Shown here: positions 45,707 through 53,785 of the stretch, in pieces | Layout of the letters: each line of letters starts with the position of its first letter | Position numbering within the stretch: position 1 is the stretch's first letter | Assembly: GCA_964590135.1 (NCBI GenBank) | Contig: CAZPVX010000008.1 | Coordinates: 1 to 64,000 of the forward strand | Length of the DNA stretch: 64,000 nucleotides | Source: JBDHWI01 sp964590135 | GTDB lineage: Bacteria > Chloroflexota > Anaerolineae > J036 > Brachytrichaceae | Direction: 5' to 3' | The notes under the pieces: model-generated | What the model was told of the DNA's origin: nothing | Seen by the model: only the letters and a program-made list of their open reading frames with translations | Database searches by the model: none | Position numbers and translations under genes: made by a program

Positions 45707-46597
45707 GTGGAGAGCGATAACTTTGCCGCGTTGATGCAGATCAACCTGGATGATCTGCTCGACAATCTGGGGCTGAAGCGGTGGGCGTTTGCCAGGTCAG
45801 CGTTCGCTCGGCTGTTTCATCGCCCTGTCGCAGCATTCACCCAGTTGGTTGTCGATTACGATCGCCGCGTCGGCGAGGCCGGCTTGCAAACTGCCTCTCG
45901 CGAGATCATGCAAACCATGGTGCGCGAGGTGCGCGTCGCCGGCATTGCCAACATCCCGCGCGAAGGGCCGGTATTGTTCGCCGCGAATCACGCCGGCGTC
46001 ACAGAGACGCTGGTCTGCTTCAGCGCCATTCCCCGCACAGACCTGAAGGCGGTGGGCAATGATCGCCCCTTTGTGCGCCTGCTGCCGCATGTGTTCGAGC
46101 AGTTGGTGCCAGTGCCAGAACAGACAGGGGATCGTTTTGCCGCGGTGCGGCAGGCCGCGCGACATCTGCAGGTCGGTGGCGCGCTGTTCATGAACCCTGC
46201 GGGCCACATTGAGCCTGATCCAGCCTGCATGGCCGGCGCGATTGAATCACTGCGCAACTGGTCGCCAAGCGTCGCATTGCTCATCAAGCGTGCGCCGCAC
46301 ACAGCCATTGTGCCGACACTGGTGAGCGGCGTGATCATGCCCTCGACGCTGACACATCCCTTTGCACGCCTGCGCCGAACGCAACGAGATCGTGAACGCG
46401 CGGCAGCGTCGATCCAATTGATGATTCACCTGCGCCGGCGCGGGGACACGCCGCTCACGCCGACGGTTGAGTTTGGCCATGCGCTGCTAGCAAGCGACCT
46501 TGCGCGACTCGGCGAGGCTGCTGCCATCGTCGGCACGATCACCGATCAGATGGCCAACATGATGCGGGCAAAATTCAAAACAACAGGAGCAGAATGA
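45707..46597 (+). CDS. PlsC-type acyltransferase, variant HX4E motif
   Basis: The protein has about 296 residues from a GTG at 45707 with AGGA 10 nt upstream; a TTG at 45680 and an ATG at 45734 are alternatives. The acyltransferase fold is seen in NIPREGPVLFAANHAGVTE, then FMNPAGHIEPDPAC (FPEG-type glycerol-3-phosphate site) and ALLIKRAPHTAIVPTLVSGV. The usual HX4D catalytic pair is HX4E here (His-Ala-Gly-Val-Thr-Glu), which is uncommon and could alter activity. It probably acylates a lysophospholipid or a glycolipid. No membrane helix is evident. Confidence 0.7.
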   Translation: MESDNFAALMQINLDDLLDNLGLKRWAFARSAFARLFHRPVAAFTQLVVDYDRRVGEAGLQTASREIMQTMVREVRVAGIANIPREGPVLFAANHAGVTETLVCFSAIPRTDLKAVGNDRPFVRLLPHVFEQLVPVPEQTGDRFAAVRQAARHLQVGGALFMNPAGHIEPDPACMAGAIESLRNWSPSVALLIKRAPHTAIVPTLVSGVIMPSTLTHPFARLRRTQRDRERAAASIQLMIHLRRRGDTPLTPTVEFGHALLASDLARLGEAAAIVGTITDQMANMMRAKFKTTGAE

Positions 46598-46742
46598 GGC
46601 CGGCTCTGCCACTTGTTCATGGCCAGCCGGCGAACGGCAAAACCGCGCAGACGCAATGACTCGCAAAATCGCCTGCGCCGCCGGATGCGCCTGAGCCAGT
46701 CATCACCGTGAACACGTCGGATCTGGCATCGGCCTCGCGACA

Positions 46743-49697
46743 TTATTCTTCAGCTGTCGCCGGCGGCGCATCCTTCATCAGCACATCGCGCCCCTTGCCG
46801 GCCTGCTTGCTGGCCTCACCCACATAGCCCATCTCTTTCAGCTCTTCCATCAACCGCGCCGCGCGCGGGTAACCGATGCGCAATTTGCGCTGTAGCAGTG
46901 AGGTGCTGACATTGCCGTTGGCGCGAATGATCTCCATCGCCTTGTTGATGAGTTCATCGTCGCCGCCTTCATCATCCATACCGCCTGAACCGCTGCCGCC
47001 GTTGCTGTTCTGCATGCGCTCCGCTGCCATCTCGGCGACAACCATCTCCCACGGCGTTTCAAATTCAGGCTTCTTGTTGGCCACGTAGTCTTCTTCCGAA
47101 GTCACTTCCAACTCGCCCTTGCGGATCTTCTCCTGCTTCTCCGTTTCAATCTGCCTCTTCCACCAGTCGATCACGCCCTCCACTTCCCTGTCGCTGACGA
47201 AGCAGCCCTGCAAGCGCTCCGGGCTGCCCTTTTCAGGGTTGAGGAAGAGCATGTCACCGCGACCAAGCAGCGACTCTGCGCCGATCTGATCGAGAATGAC
47301 GCGCGAGTCGGTAGCGGATGCGACGGCAAACGAGATGCGCGCCGGAAAGTTCGCCTTGATGAGGCCAGTAACCACGTCGACGCTGGGGCGCTGCGTAGCC
47401 ACGACAAGGTGGATGCCGGTCGCGCGCGCCATCTGCGCCAGCCGGCAGATCGTCTTCTCCGTCTCGATGGGTGACTGCAACATCAGATCGGCCAATTCAT
47501 CGATCAGCACGACAATGCGCGGCAGCGGCGCTTCCTTCTTGCGCGCCATGGCTTCGTTGTAGTCGCTGAGGTTGCGGCTGCCAATTTCGGCAAATTTCTT
47601 GTAACGGCTGTCCATCTCGCGCGTCACCCAGCGCAGCACGCCGGGGATGCGGTCAATGTCGCTCTCGGGCTTGCCGATGATGTGGGGCAGGCCGGCGAAG
47701 CGCGAGAGTTCCACCATCTTCGGATCGATCATCACCAGCTTCAAATCTTCGGGGCGATTGTTCATCGCCAGGCACACGGTGATGGCACTGATGCACACGC
47801 TCTTGCCGCTGCCGGTGGTGCCGGCGATCAGCACATGCGGCATGCGCCCCAAGTCGGCGTTCACCGCTGTGCCGCTCACATCGCGCCCCAGCGCAATTGC
47901 CAGCGGCGATTTGTCGGCGATCTTGCGGAATGCTTCACTCTCCATCAACGAGCGCAGATCAACTGTGGAGATGTTGGCATTTGGCACTTCGATGCCAACC
48001 AGCCCGCGCCCTGGGATGGGCGCTTCGATGCGGATGGACGGCGCGGCCAGCGCGAGGGCGAAGTCGTTCTGCAGCGCGGCAATCGCGCCCACCCGCACCT
48101 TCTGTGCCTGCTTTGCCCAGGCGATGTCGGCCTTGGTGCTGCGGCGCGGCAGATCGATCTCGCCGGCCAGCCCCAACTCCAGAATGGTCGCCTCCAGCAC
48201 ATCCTTCAAGCCCAATGCATCAGCGATGCCGGCGGGAAATGAAATCGTCAATCGCTCGGTCAGTTGGTCGGAGCCGGCGAAGTCATCCACCTCAAACAGG
48301 CGATCGTAGAGTGCGGCGGCCAACTCGCGCCGCAGGTTGCTTGCCTGGCTGGCCTTGATCTTCAACTTGCGCTCAGTGTCTGCGCCAATCTCGAACACGG
48401 CGCGCCCTGAGCGGCGGTCACCTTCACCCACGCTTGCGCTCAAGTCCAACTCGGCAAGCAACGCCTTCAACAATGATTTGAATCCGGCTTCCCTTGCATC
48501 GATGATGGCGACGGGCGCTTTGATTTGCGCGGTGGTCTTCTCTGCGCTCAACTCAACATCGACTGCCTCGTAGACCGCTGCGTTCAGCGCGTTGCGGATT
48601 TTCAGCAGCGCCTTCTCACGGCTCTGCGCTCCACGATCAAGGTAACCCGGCTCGATGCCAAACTGCGTGACAGTGGGGCCGCGTCGAATCTCGACGACCT
48701 TGCCGGCCAGGCCGAATTGCGTCAACGTGGTCTCAATCACGTCGGCCAGCCGCTGGGCATCGGCATCGCTGTTCCTCACTTCCTTCACCGCTTTCAATAG
48801 ATCGATACGCGGCAGGGTGTCGGGGCGCGCGTACGGCCTGGCCGGCTTGTCATGCCTCGCCTCATCAGTCTTGATGATGACAGCGTTGGATTTGGCGTTT
48901 TGTGCTTCGCCCCTGACCGGCTTCTTCTCCGCTTTTTCAGGCCTGTCTGGCAAGGGCAACTGCGCGCCGCGAATCGGTTTGTCGAGCTTTGGCTCGGCAG
49001 GTTGATCAAACTGTTCAGGCGCAGCCACCTCCCACGGCCTGGTGTGAATGGGCGCGCGGCCGACCGCAACCGCCGGCGCATCAGCATCCTCTTCTTCTCG
49101 CTTCAGAGATGAGCGCGTCATCAGCAACGGCGAAACGACGACGAACGCGCTGAATGCGAAGGCAGCCAGCCAGATCAACAGCGAGAGCAATCGCATCAGC
49201 GACATGCCCTCTCCGCTGACGCCGAGAATTTTCCACAACGCCTCGCTCAGCACCCAGCCGACCGCGCCGCCGCCCCCGCCACTTTGCACCAATTGATAGG
49301 GATCGGCGCCAAAAGAGATCGTGTGGATGAGTGCGAGGAAGGAGAAAAACGCAACTTCAGCCAGAATCACCTGCACCCAGCGCCGGCGCGTCATGCGCGG
49401 GTTGGGGTTTAGCAGCAGGTATCCGCCGGCGCCGATGGCGATGATGCACAGCAAGAAGATGCCGATGCCGAAGAGCTTTTGCAGCAGTGTGACCGCGCCG
49501 GCAAGCACGCCGCCGGTGTTCAGCCCCAGTGCAGTGAGCAGCGTGACCACACCGGCGACGATGAGCAACACGCCGATGCCGCTGCGCCATAGCCGGCCCT
49601 TGTTCAGCAATTTGACGACAGCGGTGCTGTGGCTGTGTTGCGCCGGCTGACTTTTCGCCATGCTGGCCTGCATCTTGATGCGCTGAAAGAACTTCAC
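46743..49697 (-). CDS. ftsK: FtsK/SpoIIIE DNA translocase with internal repeats
   Basis: FtsK pumps chromosomal DNA through the division septum. The 984-residue protein starts at a GTG, with ATGs at 49673 and 49661 as alternatives, and has four or five N-terminal membrane segments (40-195), a charged linker to ~300, and a RecA-type motor with GTTGSGKSVCI near 626 and a DELADLM Walker B near 734. The gamma winged helix (919-965) binds KOPS-like sites. Residues 318-530 hold three related ~90-residue units between the expected GPTVTQFGIEPG start and the LALAAPSIRIEAPIPG block, where usual FtsK has only some 20 residues. Confidence 0.93.
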   Translation of the reverse strand: MKFFQRIKMQASMAKSQPAQHSHSTAVVKLLNKGRLWRSGIGVLLIVAGVVTLLTALGLNTGGVLAGAVTLLQKLFGIGIFLLCIIAIGAGGYLLLNPNPRMTRRRWVQVILAEVAFFSFLALIHTISFGADPYQLVQSGGGGGAVGWVLSEALWKILGVSGEGMSLMRLLSLLIWLAAFAFSAFVVVSPLLMTRSSLKREEEDADAPAVAVGRAPIHTRPWEVAAPEQFDQPAEPKLDKPIRGAQLPLPDRPEKAEKKPVRGEAQNAKSNAVIIKTDEARHDKPARPYARPDTLPRIDLLKAVKEVRNSDADAQRLADVIETTLTQFGLAGKVVEIRRGPTVTQFGIEPGYLDRGAQSREKALLKIRNALNAAVYEAVDVELSAEKTTAQIKAPVAIIDAREAGFKSLLKALLAELDLSASVGEGDRRSGRAVFEIGADTERKLKIKASQASNLRRELAAALYDRLFEVDDFAGSDQLTERLTISFPAGIADALGLKDVLEATILELGLAGEIDLPRRSTKADIAWAKQAQKVRVGAIAALQNDFALALAAPSIRIEAPIPGRGLVGIEVPNANISTVDLRSLMESEAFRKIADKSPLAIALGRDVSGTAVNADLGRMPHVLIAGTTGSGKSVCISAITVCLAMNNRPEDLKLVMIDPKMVELSRFAGLPHIIGKPESDIDRIPGVLRWVTREMDSRYKKFAEIGSRNLSDYNEAMARKKEAPLPRIVVLIDELADLMLQSPIETEKTICRLAQMARATGIHLVVATQRPSVDVVTGLIKANFPARISFAVASATDSRVILDQIGAESLLGRGDMLFLNPEKGSPERLQGCFVSDREVEGVIDWWKRQIETEKQEKIRKGELEVTSEEDYVANKKPEFETPWEMVVAEMAAERMQNSNGGSGSGGMDDEGGDDELINKAMEIIRANGNVSTSLLQRKLRIGYPRAARLMEELKEMGYVGEASKQAGKGRDVLMKDAPPATAEE

Positions 49698-49706
49698 AGT
49701 GAAGCG

Positions 49707-49712
49707 ATTATA
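49707..49712 (-). promoter_or_regulatory. -10-like TATAAT before ftsK
   Basis: Perfect TATAAT (reverse strand) ends 9 nt before the GTG at 49697, without a ribosome-binding sequence. If it is used, the mRNA would be leaderless at the GTG. Confidence 0.5.
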
Positions 49713-49848
49713 TGAACATTTGAGCGATACAACTCAGTCAAAAGCATCTTTGCCGATCATCCATAGGGGCATCGAACGCATCTGCCGGCGAAGAATTGGC
49801 AGACGCTACAACTCACATGCCGCGCAGGCGCGATACAGCGACCATGAT

Positions 49849-51105
49849 TCAAACCAGTTCGTTATAGACGCCGAGCAGTTTATCCACAACGTTTGGCCAA
49901 GCGTAATCTTCGGCGTAGCAGGCTGCGCGGTGGCCCATGCGCCGGCGCAGCGCTTCGTTATCCAACAGCCGCTCGATTGCCCGCGCCATCGCCTCGGCAT
50001 CGTTCACCTTCACACGATAGCCGGTTTTGCCATCCTGCACCAATGTCGTGAGGCCGCCCACATCGGATGCGATCACCGGCGTGCCGCAGGCCATCGCTTC
50101 CAGCGCCACCATGCCAAAGGACTCGTAATGTGATGGCATCACCAGCAACTCGGCGGCGGAGAAATAGAAGTGCAGCGCATCTTGATCGCGCGCGCCGAGA
50201 AAGGCGATCAAGTCTTGCATGTTCAGCGCGTCGCGCAGGTCGTGCAGCCGGCCCATCTCCTCGTTTTCACGCTGGCCCTCTTCGCTGGGGTCGCCACCGA
50301 TGACCGACACGCAGATGTTCGCCCAATCCCAGTCTGGCCGGCGACGCTTCAGCAAAGCCACCGAGCGAAACAGCGTGTCAATGCCTTTCAAGCGCTCGAT
50401 GCGGCCGGCGAACAAGATCATGCGGTGCCGGCGCGGAATGCCGATCACGCTCTTTGCGTAACTCTGTTCGATGGGGTGGAAGCGCGATGGATCGACGCCG
50501 GGTGGCACGATGCGAATGCGCGACGAGGGCGCGCCGTAGAAGCGCACCAGCTGTTGTTTTTCAACCGTCGTGTTTGCAGTCAGGCGGTCGGCCAGATTAG
50601 ACAGATTGCATTCACTATCCAGGCGCAGGTCACTCTCGCGATCTTGCGGGCGCTCGGCGATCTGATTTTTCAGCGCGGCCAGCGTGTGATAGGTCAGCAC
50701 AAAGGGAGTACCCCAGCACTTGCGCAGGTTCTCTGCGACGAGGCCGGAGAGCCAGTAGTTGGCGTGAATGATGTCGTAGTTCCGAGTGCCGCTGGCCGAG
50801 TTCTCGGTCTCGGAGCTGAATTCGCACATCCACTCGGTGAATGCCGGCACACATTGATAAAGATCGTTCTTGCCAACAGGCGCTTCGGGGCCGGCCGGCA
50901 CGTGAATGACGCGCACGTTCTGACCGAGGCGCGGGTCGATGCGCAGATGGTGCGCGTTGTTGCTGCGCGTGAAGATGTCGACGTGGATGTTGCGCCGGCC
51001 CAACTCACGTGCGATCTCGCGCACATACACATTCATGCCGCCGGTGTCCTTGCCCCCCAGCGTGGCCAGCGGCGAGGTGTGGAAGCTGATCATTGCAACG
51101 CGCAT
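49849..51105 (-). CDS. glycosyltransferase family 4 (MshA-like)
   Basis: The 418-residue GT-B enzyme has the start MISFHTSPLATLGGKDTGGM and NVYVREIARELGRRNIHVDI, the donor-side segments RIVPPGVDPSRFHP and ILFAGRIERLKGIDTL, and the acidic EX7E in ESFGMVALEAMACGTPVIA. It resembles MshA and sucrose-phosphate-synthase-type GT4 enzymes, which use activated nucleotide sugars. No mycothiol genes are visible, so the acceptor is unknown. Start at 51105, with TACAAT 9 nt upstream; an open frame to 51195 overlaps the divergent gene. Confidence 0.85.
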   Translation of the reverse strand: MRVAMISFHTSPLATLGGKDTGGMNVYVREIARELGRRNIHVDIFTRSNNAHHLRIDPRLGQNVRVIHVPAGPEAPVGKNDLYQCVPAFTEWMCEFSSETENSASGTRNYDIIHANYWLSGLVAENLRKCWGTPFVLTYHTLAALKNQIAERPQDRESDLRLDSECNLSNLADRLTANTTVEKQQLVRFYGAPSSRIRIVPPGVDPSRFHPIEQSYAKSVIGIPRRHRMILFAGRIERLKGIDTLFRSVALLKRRRPDWDWANICVSVIGGDPSEEGQRENEEMGRLHDLRDALNMQDLIAFLGARDQDALHFYFSAAELLVMPSHYESFGMVALEAMACGTPVIASDVGGLTTLVQDGKTGYRVKVNDAEAMARAIERLLDNEALRRRMGHRAACYAEDYAWPNVVDKLLGVYNELV

Positions 51106-51114
51106 GACGAAAGA

Positions 51115-51120
51115 ATTGTA
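51115..51120 (-). promoter_or_regulatory. -10-like TACAAT before the GT4 gene
   Basis: TACAAT (reverse strand) ends 9 nt before the ATG at 51105. No Shine-Dalgarno sequence: a leaderless candidate. Confidence 0.55.
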
Positions 51121-51142
51121 GGCGCTTTGCATTGTGTTGCGG

Positions 51143-51148
51143 TTAAAT
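51143..51148 (+). promoter_or_regulatory. -10-like TTAAAT before the GNAT gene
   Basis: TTAAAT ends 6 nt before the ATG at 51155 and lies 22 nt from the divergent GT4 element. Weaker than the others. Confidence 0.35.
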
Positions 51149-51154
51149 GGACGC

Positions 51155-51613
51155 ATGGTGATTTTGCGCGATGTGACCGATGCCGACCTGCCCACTCTTT
51201 TTGAGCATCAGCGCGATCCTGTTGCATGTGATCTGGCTGCATTCCCATCACGTGATGAAGGTGCGTTCATGGTCCACTGGCGCAAGGTTCGCGCTGACGA
51301 CACTGCGTTGACGCAGGCTATCGTGGTGGATGGCGCGGTCGCCGGCTACATTGCCAGCTTCGTGATGCACGGTCAACGCGAAGTGGGTTACTGGCTTGGG
51401 CGCGAGTGGTGGGGCAGAGGGATTGCGACAGAAGCGCTCGCGCAGTTGCTGCAACGCGAAAAGCGCCGGCCATTGCACGCGCATGTGGTCAAAAACAATG
51501 CCGGCTCGCTGCGCGTGTTGCACAAGTGCGGCTTTGTCGTCGCCGGCGAAGACAGCGGCTTCAACGATCACCTGGGCCGGCAGATTGATGAGTATGTGCT
51601 GGTGCTGGAGTAG
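51155..51613 (+). CDS. GNAT-family N-acetyltransferase
   Basis: The 152-residue protein has the GNAT acetyl-CoA fold: VTDADLPTLFEHQRDP, REVGYWLGREWWGRGIATEAL (the Q/RxxGxG/A acetyl-CoA loop) and VVKNNAGSLRVLHKCGFV. It belongs to the RimJ/RimL-like group that acetylates amino groups of proteins or small molecules. The substrate is unknown. The ATG at 51155 is chosen over an in-frame GTG at 51134. It is followed by a nucleoside hydrolase gene 15 nt downstream. Confidence 0.85.
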   Translation: MVILRDVTDADLPTLFEHQRDPVACDLAAFPSRDEGAFMVHWRKVRADDTALTQAIVVDGAVAGYIASFVMHGQREVGYWLGREWWGRGIATEALAQLLQREKRRPLHAHVVKNNAGSLRVLHKCGFVVAGEDSGFNDHLGRQIDEYVLVLE

Positions 51614-51615
51614 TG

Positions 51616-51621
51616 CATAAT
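51616..51621 (+). promoter_or_regulatory. -10-like CATAAT before the nucleoside hydrolase
   Basis: CATAAT ends 6 nt before the ATG at 51628, in the 15-nt gap after the GNAT gene. It would allow independent leaderless transcription. Confidence 0.45.
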
Positions 51622-51627
51622 CTTTGT

Positions 51628-52554
51628 ATGCCCAAAATTCACATCGACACCGACCTCGGCGGCGACCTGGACGACCTGTGCGCGCTGGCGATGGCGCTGC
51701 GCTGGCCAGGCGCCGACCTCATCGCAGTCACAACAAATCAAGACAATGCAGGCCGGCGCGCCGGCTACTGTCGCTACGCGCTTGATCTGGCTGGCCGCAG
51801 CGACATCCCGGTGGCCGCCGGCGCGGACGCTTCGCTCGATGTGTTCCGCCTCTACGCCGGCCTGCCCGACGAGGCGGCGTATTGGCCCGAACCAGTGCCC
51901 GCGTTGCCCGGGCCGATGGACGCCGCGCTTGATCTTTTGGAAAGCAGCATTGAGCAGGGCGCGCTGATCTGCGGCATCGGCACCTACACCAACCTTGCCT
52001 TTCTGGAGCGCCGCCGGCCAGGCATCCTGCAGCGCGCGAACCTGTTTCTGATGGGCGGCTATGTTTTTCCCATCCGTGCCGGCTACCCGCAATGGGGCAA
52101 TGACATGGATTGGAACGTGCAGAACGACATCGGCTCGGCGAAGTGGGTGTACGAAAACGCGAACCCGACGCTGATCCCGATGACGATGACGATGGAGACG
52201 GCATTGCTGAAGTCGCATCTGCCGGCATTGCAGAAGGGCGATGCGCTGGCGCGGTTGATCGCGCATCAGGCGGGCGCGTTCGAGATTGAATACAACAACG
52301 CAAAGCAATTCGAAAGCTGTGCCGCCGTGCCGCGCGACATCATCAACTTTCAGCACGATCCGCTGGCCTGCGCCATCGCGCTCGGATGGCGCGAAGGGGT
52401 GGTGATTGAGGAATTGCCGCTCGCGTTTGAAGTGGTCGATGGCTGGCTGGTCGAGCGCGTCGATCCCGCCGGCAAGCCCACGCGCCTCGTCACGCAGATC
52501 GATGGCGCGAGGTTTAGCGAGCATTGGGTGAAAGTGGTGTCTGGCCAGCCATAG
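51628..52554 (+). CDS. nucleoside hydrolase, variant metal site
   Basis: The 308-residue protein belongs to the inosine-uridine nucleoside hydrolase superfamily, which cleaves ribonucleosides. The Ca2+-binding signature, usually DTDPGxDDA, is DTDLGGDLDD at residues 7-16, with one inserted residue. GNDMDWNVQNDIGSAKWVY matches the NxExDPxAA region loosely, and a late HDPLACAIALG supplies the last Asp. The changes suggest a divergent subfamily. A deaminase of the 8-oxoguanine type is encoded nearby, so a role in base or nucleoside salvage is plausible. Confidence 0.75.
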   Translation: MPKIHIDTDLGGDLDDLCALAMALRWPGADLIAVTTNQDNAGRRAGYCRYALDLAGRSDIPVAAGADASLDVFRLYAGLPDEAAYWPEPVPALPGPMDAALDLLESSIEQGALICGIGTYTNLAFLERRRPGILQRANLFLMGGYVFPIRAGYPQWGNDMDWNVQNDIGSAKWVYENANPTLIPMTMTMETALLKSHLPALQKGDALARLIAHQAGAFEIEYNNAKQFESCAAVPRDIINFQHDPLACAIALGWREGVVIEELPLAFEVVDGWLVERVDPAGKPTRLVTQIDGARFSEHWVKVVSGQP

Positions 52555-52571
52555 CCAGTCATAGCCCGGAT

Positions 52572-53747
52572 TCAAACGGCCAACTCTTGCGCCTTTTGTT
52601 CGGCCTTGAGCGAGATGCTCTCGATGGCTTCGCGGGGTGATTTGCCACTCAGCCGGCGATAGGCATACAGATACAGATCGCGCGCAATTGCGGTCAGTGG
52701 CGCGGCGGCGATCACGCCGATGAAGCCAAGGTCTGCACCCAGCACGATGAGCGCGATCAGCAGGATCGCCGGATGCACGCCGACGCTCTCGCCGATGACG
52801 CGCGGCACCAGAAAATTATTCTCGACGAATTGGATGACGACGAACAGCACCAGCACGGCGATCGCCGATGCCGGCCCGCCCACGATAAACGCCACAATCA
52901 CTGCAGGGATCGCGCCGAGCATTGCGCCGATCATGGGGATGAGTTCTGCAACGCCCGCCCAGATCGCCAGCACCAGAATGTAGTCGACCTCGATGCCGGG
53001 GATGAAGTCGAGGATGACCAGTCCCACCCATACTGCCGCGCCGATGATGACGCCGAGCGTAAGTTGCCCGCGAATAAATGCGCTGAGCGTGCGGTCGACC
53101 AGCGCCCAACTGTTCCACACGTCAGGGCGAATACGACGGTCGAGCAGCCGATTGAAGATCACCCTGCCGCGCCGGCCATCATTCAGCAGATAAAACAGCC
53201 AGATCGGGATGACAAGGAAGCCGACGAAGAACGACAGAAAGCTGAACACGCCGGTAATGCGGCTGAGCAGAAAGCCGCCAGTGGCGCGCAAGATGTCGGC
53301 GATATTGGCTCGAATCGCCGGCAACGCGTTCTGCGCGGTTTGTTCAATGGGTGATTGCAGCGCCGGCGGCACTGTATGCTCATACCAATCAAGCGCCTGG
53401 CGCAACAACGTCTGCAACTGGCTCGGATCGGTGAAGCGCAAGACCAACCGCTGCAACTGGTTGAGCAGCGGCGGCACGATCAACACGACGATGCCGATCA
53501 GCACCAGCGCAACAATGGCATACACGATGAGGATGGCCGCCCAGCGCGGCAGGCGTTTGTCGAACTTGTTGATAAGCGGCGTGATGAGATAGGCCAGCGC
53601 CAGACCGACGATGAAAGGCGCCAGGGTGTTGCCGGCAGCAATGAGCAGCCATGCGACAACGACGACTGCAAATGCAACCAGCGCATAGCGCGCAAGCGTG
53701 CGCGCCGGCGGAAGCGTGAAGCATGGTGTGCTGGGTGGGTTGCTCAT
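52572..53747 (-). CDS. AI-2E family transporter (UPF0118)
   Basis: The 391-residue protein has about eight membrane segments and the family regions RWAAILIVYAIVALVLIGIV, a periplasmic or cytoplasmic coiled domain (170-240), and IPGIEVDYILVLAIWAGVAELIPMIGAMLGA with PxIGxxxG-like residues. These proteins are linked to autoinducer-2 export or Na+/H+ antiport; the substrate here is unknown. TACAAT lies 10 nt before the ATG at 53747, and the longer frame to 54074 is rejected because it runs through the neighbouring gene. Confidence 0.85.
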   Translation of the reverse strand: MSNPPSTPCFTLPPARTLARYALVAFAVVVVAWLLIAAGNTLAPFIVGLALAYLITPLINKFDKRLPRWAAILIVYAIVALVLIGIVVLIVPPLLNQLQRLVLRFTDPSQLQTLLRQALDWYEHTVPPALQSPIEQTAQNALPAIRANIADILRATGGFLLSRITGVFSFLSFFVGFLVIPIWLFYLLNDGRRGRVIFNRLLDRRIRPDVWNSWALVDRTLSAFIRGQLTLGVIIGAAVWVGLVILDFIPGIEVDYILVLAIWAGVAELIPMIGAMLGAIPAVIVAFIVGGPASAIAVLVLFVVIQFVENNFLVPRVIGESVGVHPAILLIALIVLGADLGFIGVIAAAPLTAIARDLYLYAYRRLSGKSPREAIESISLKAEQKAQELAV

Positions 53748-53757
53748 ACAAAGCGCA

Positions 53758-53763
53758 ATTGTA
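53758..53763 (-). promoter_or_regulatory. -10-like TACAAT before the AI-2E gene
   Basis: TACAAT (reverse strand) ends 10 nt before the ATG at 53747, without a Shine-Dalgarno sequence: a leaderless candidate. Confidence 0.55.
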
Positions 53764-53785
53764 GAGGCGACTGATCGGTCGCCGG

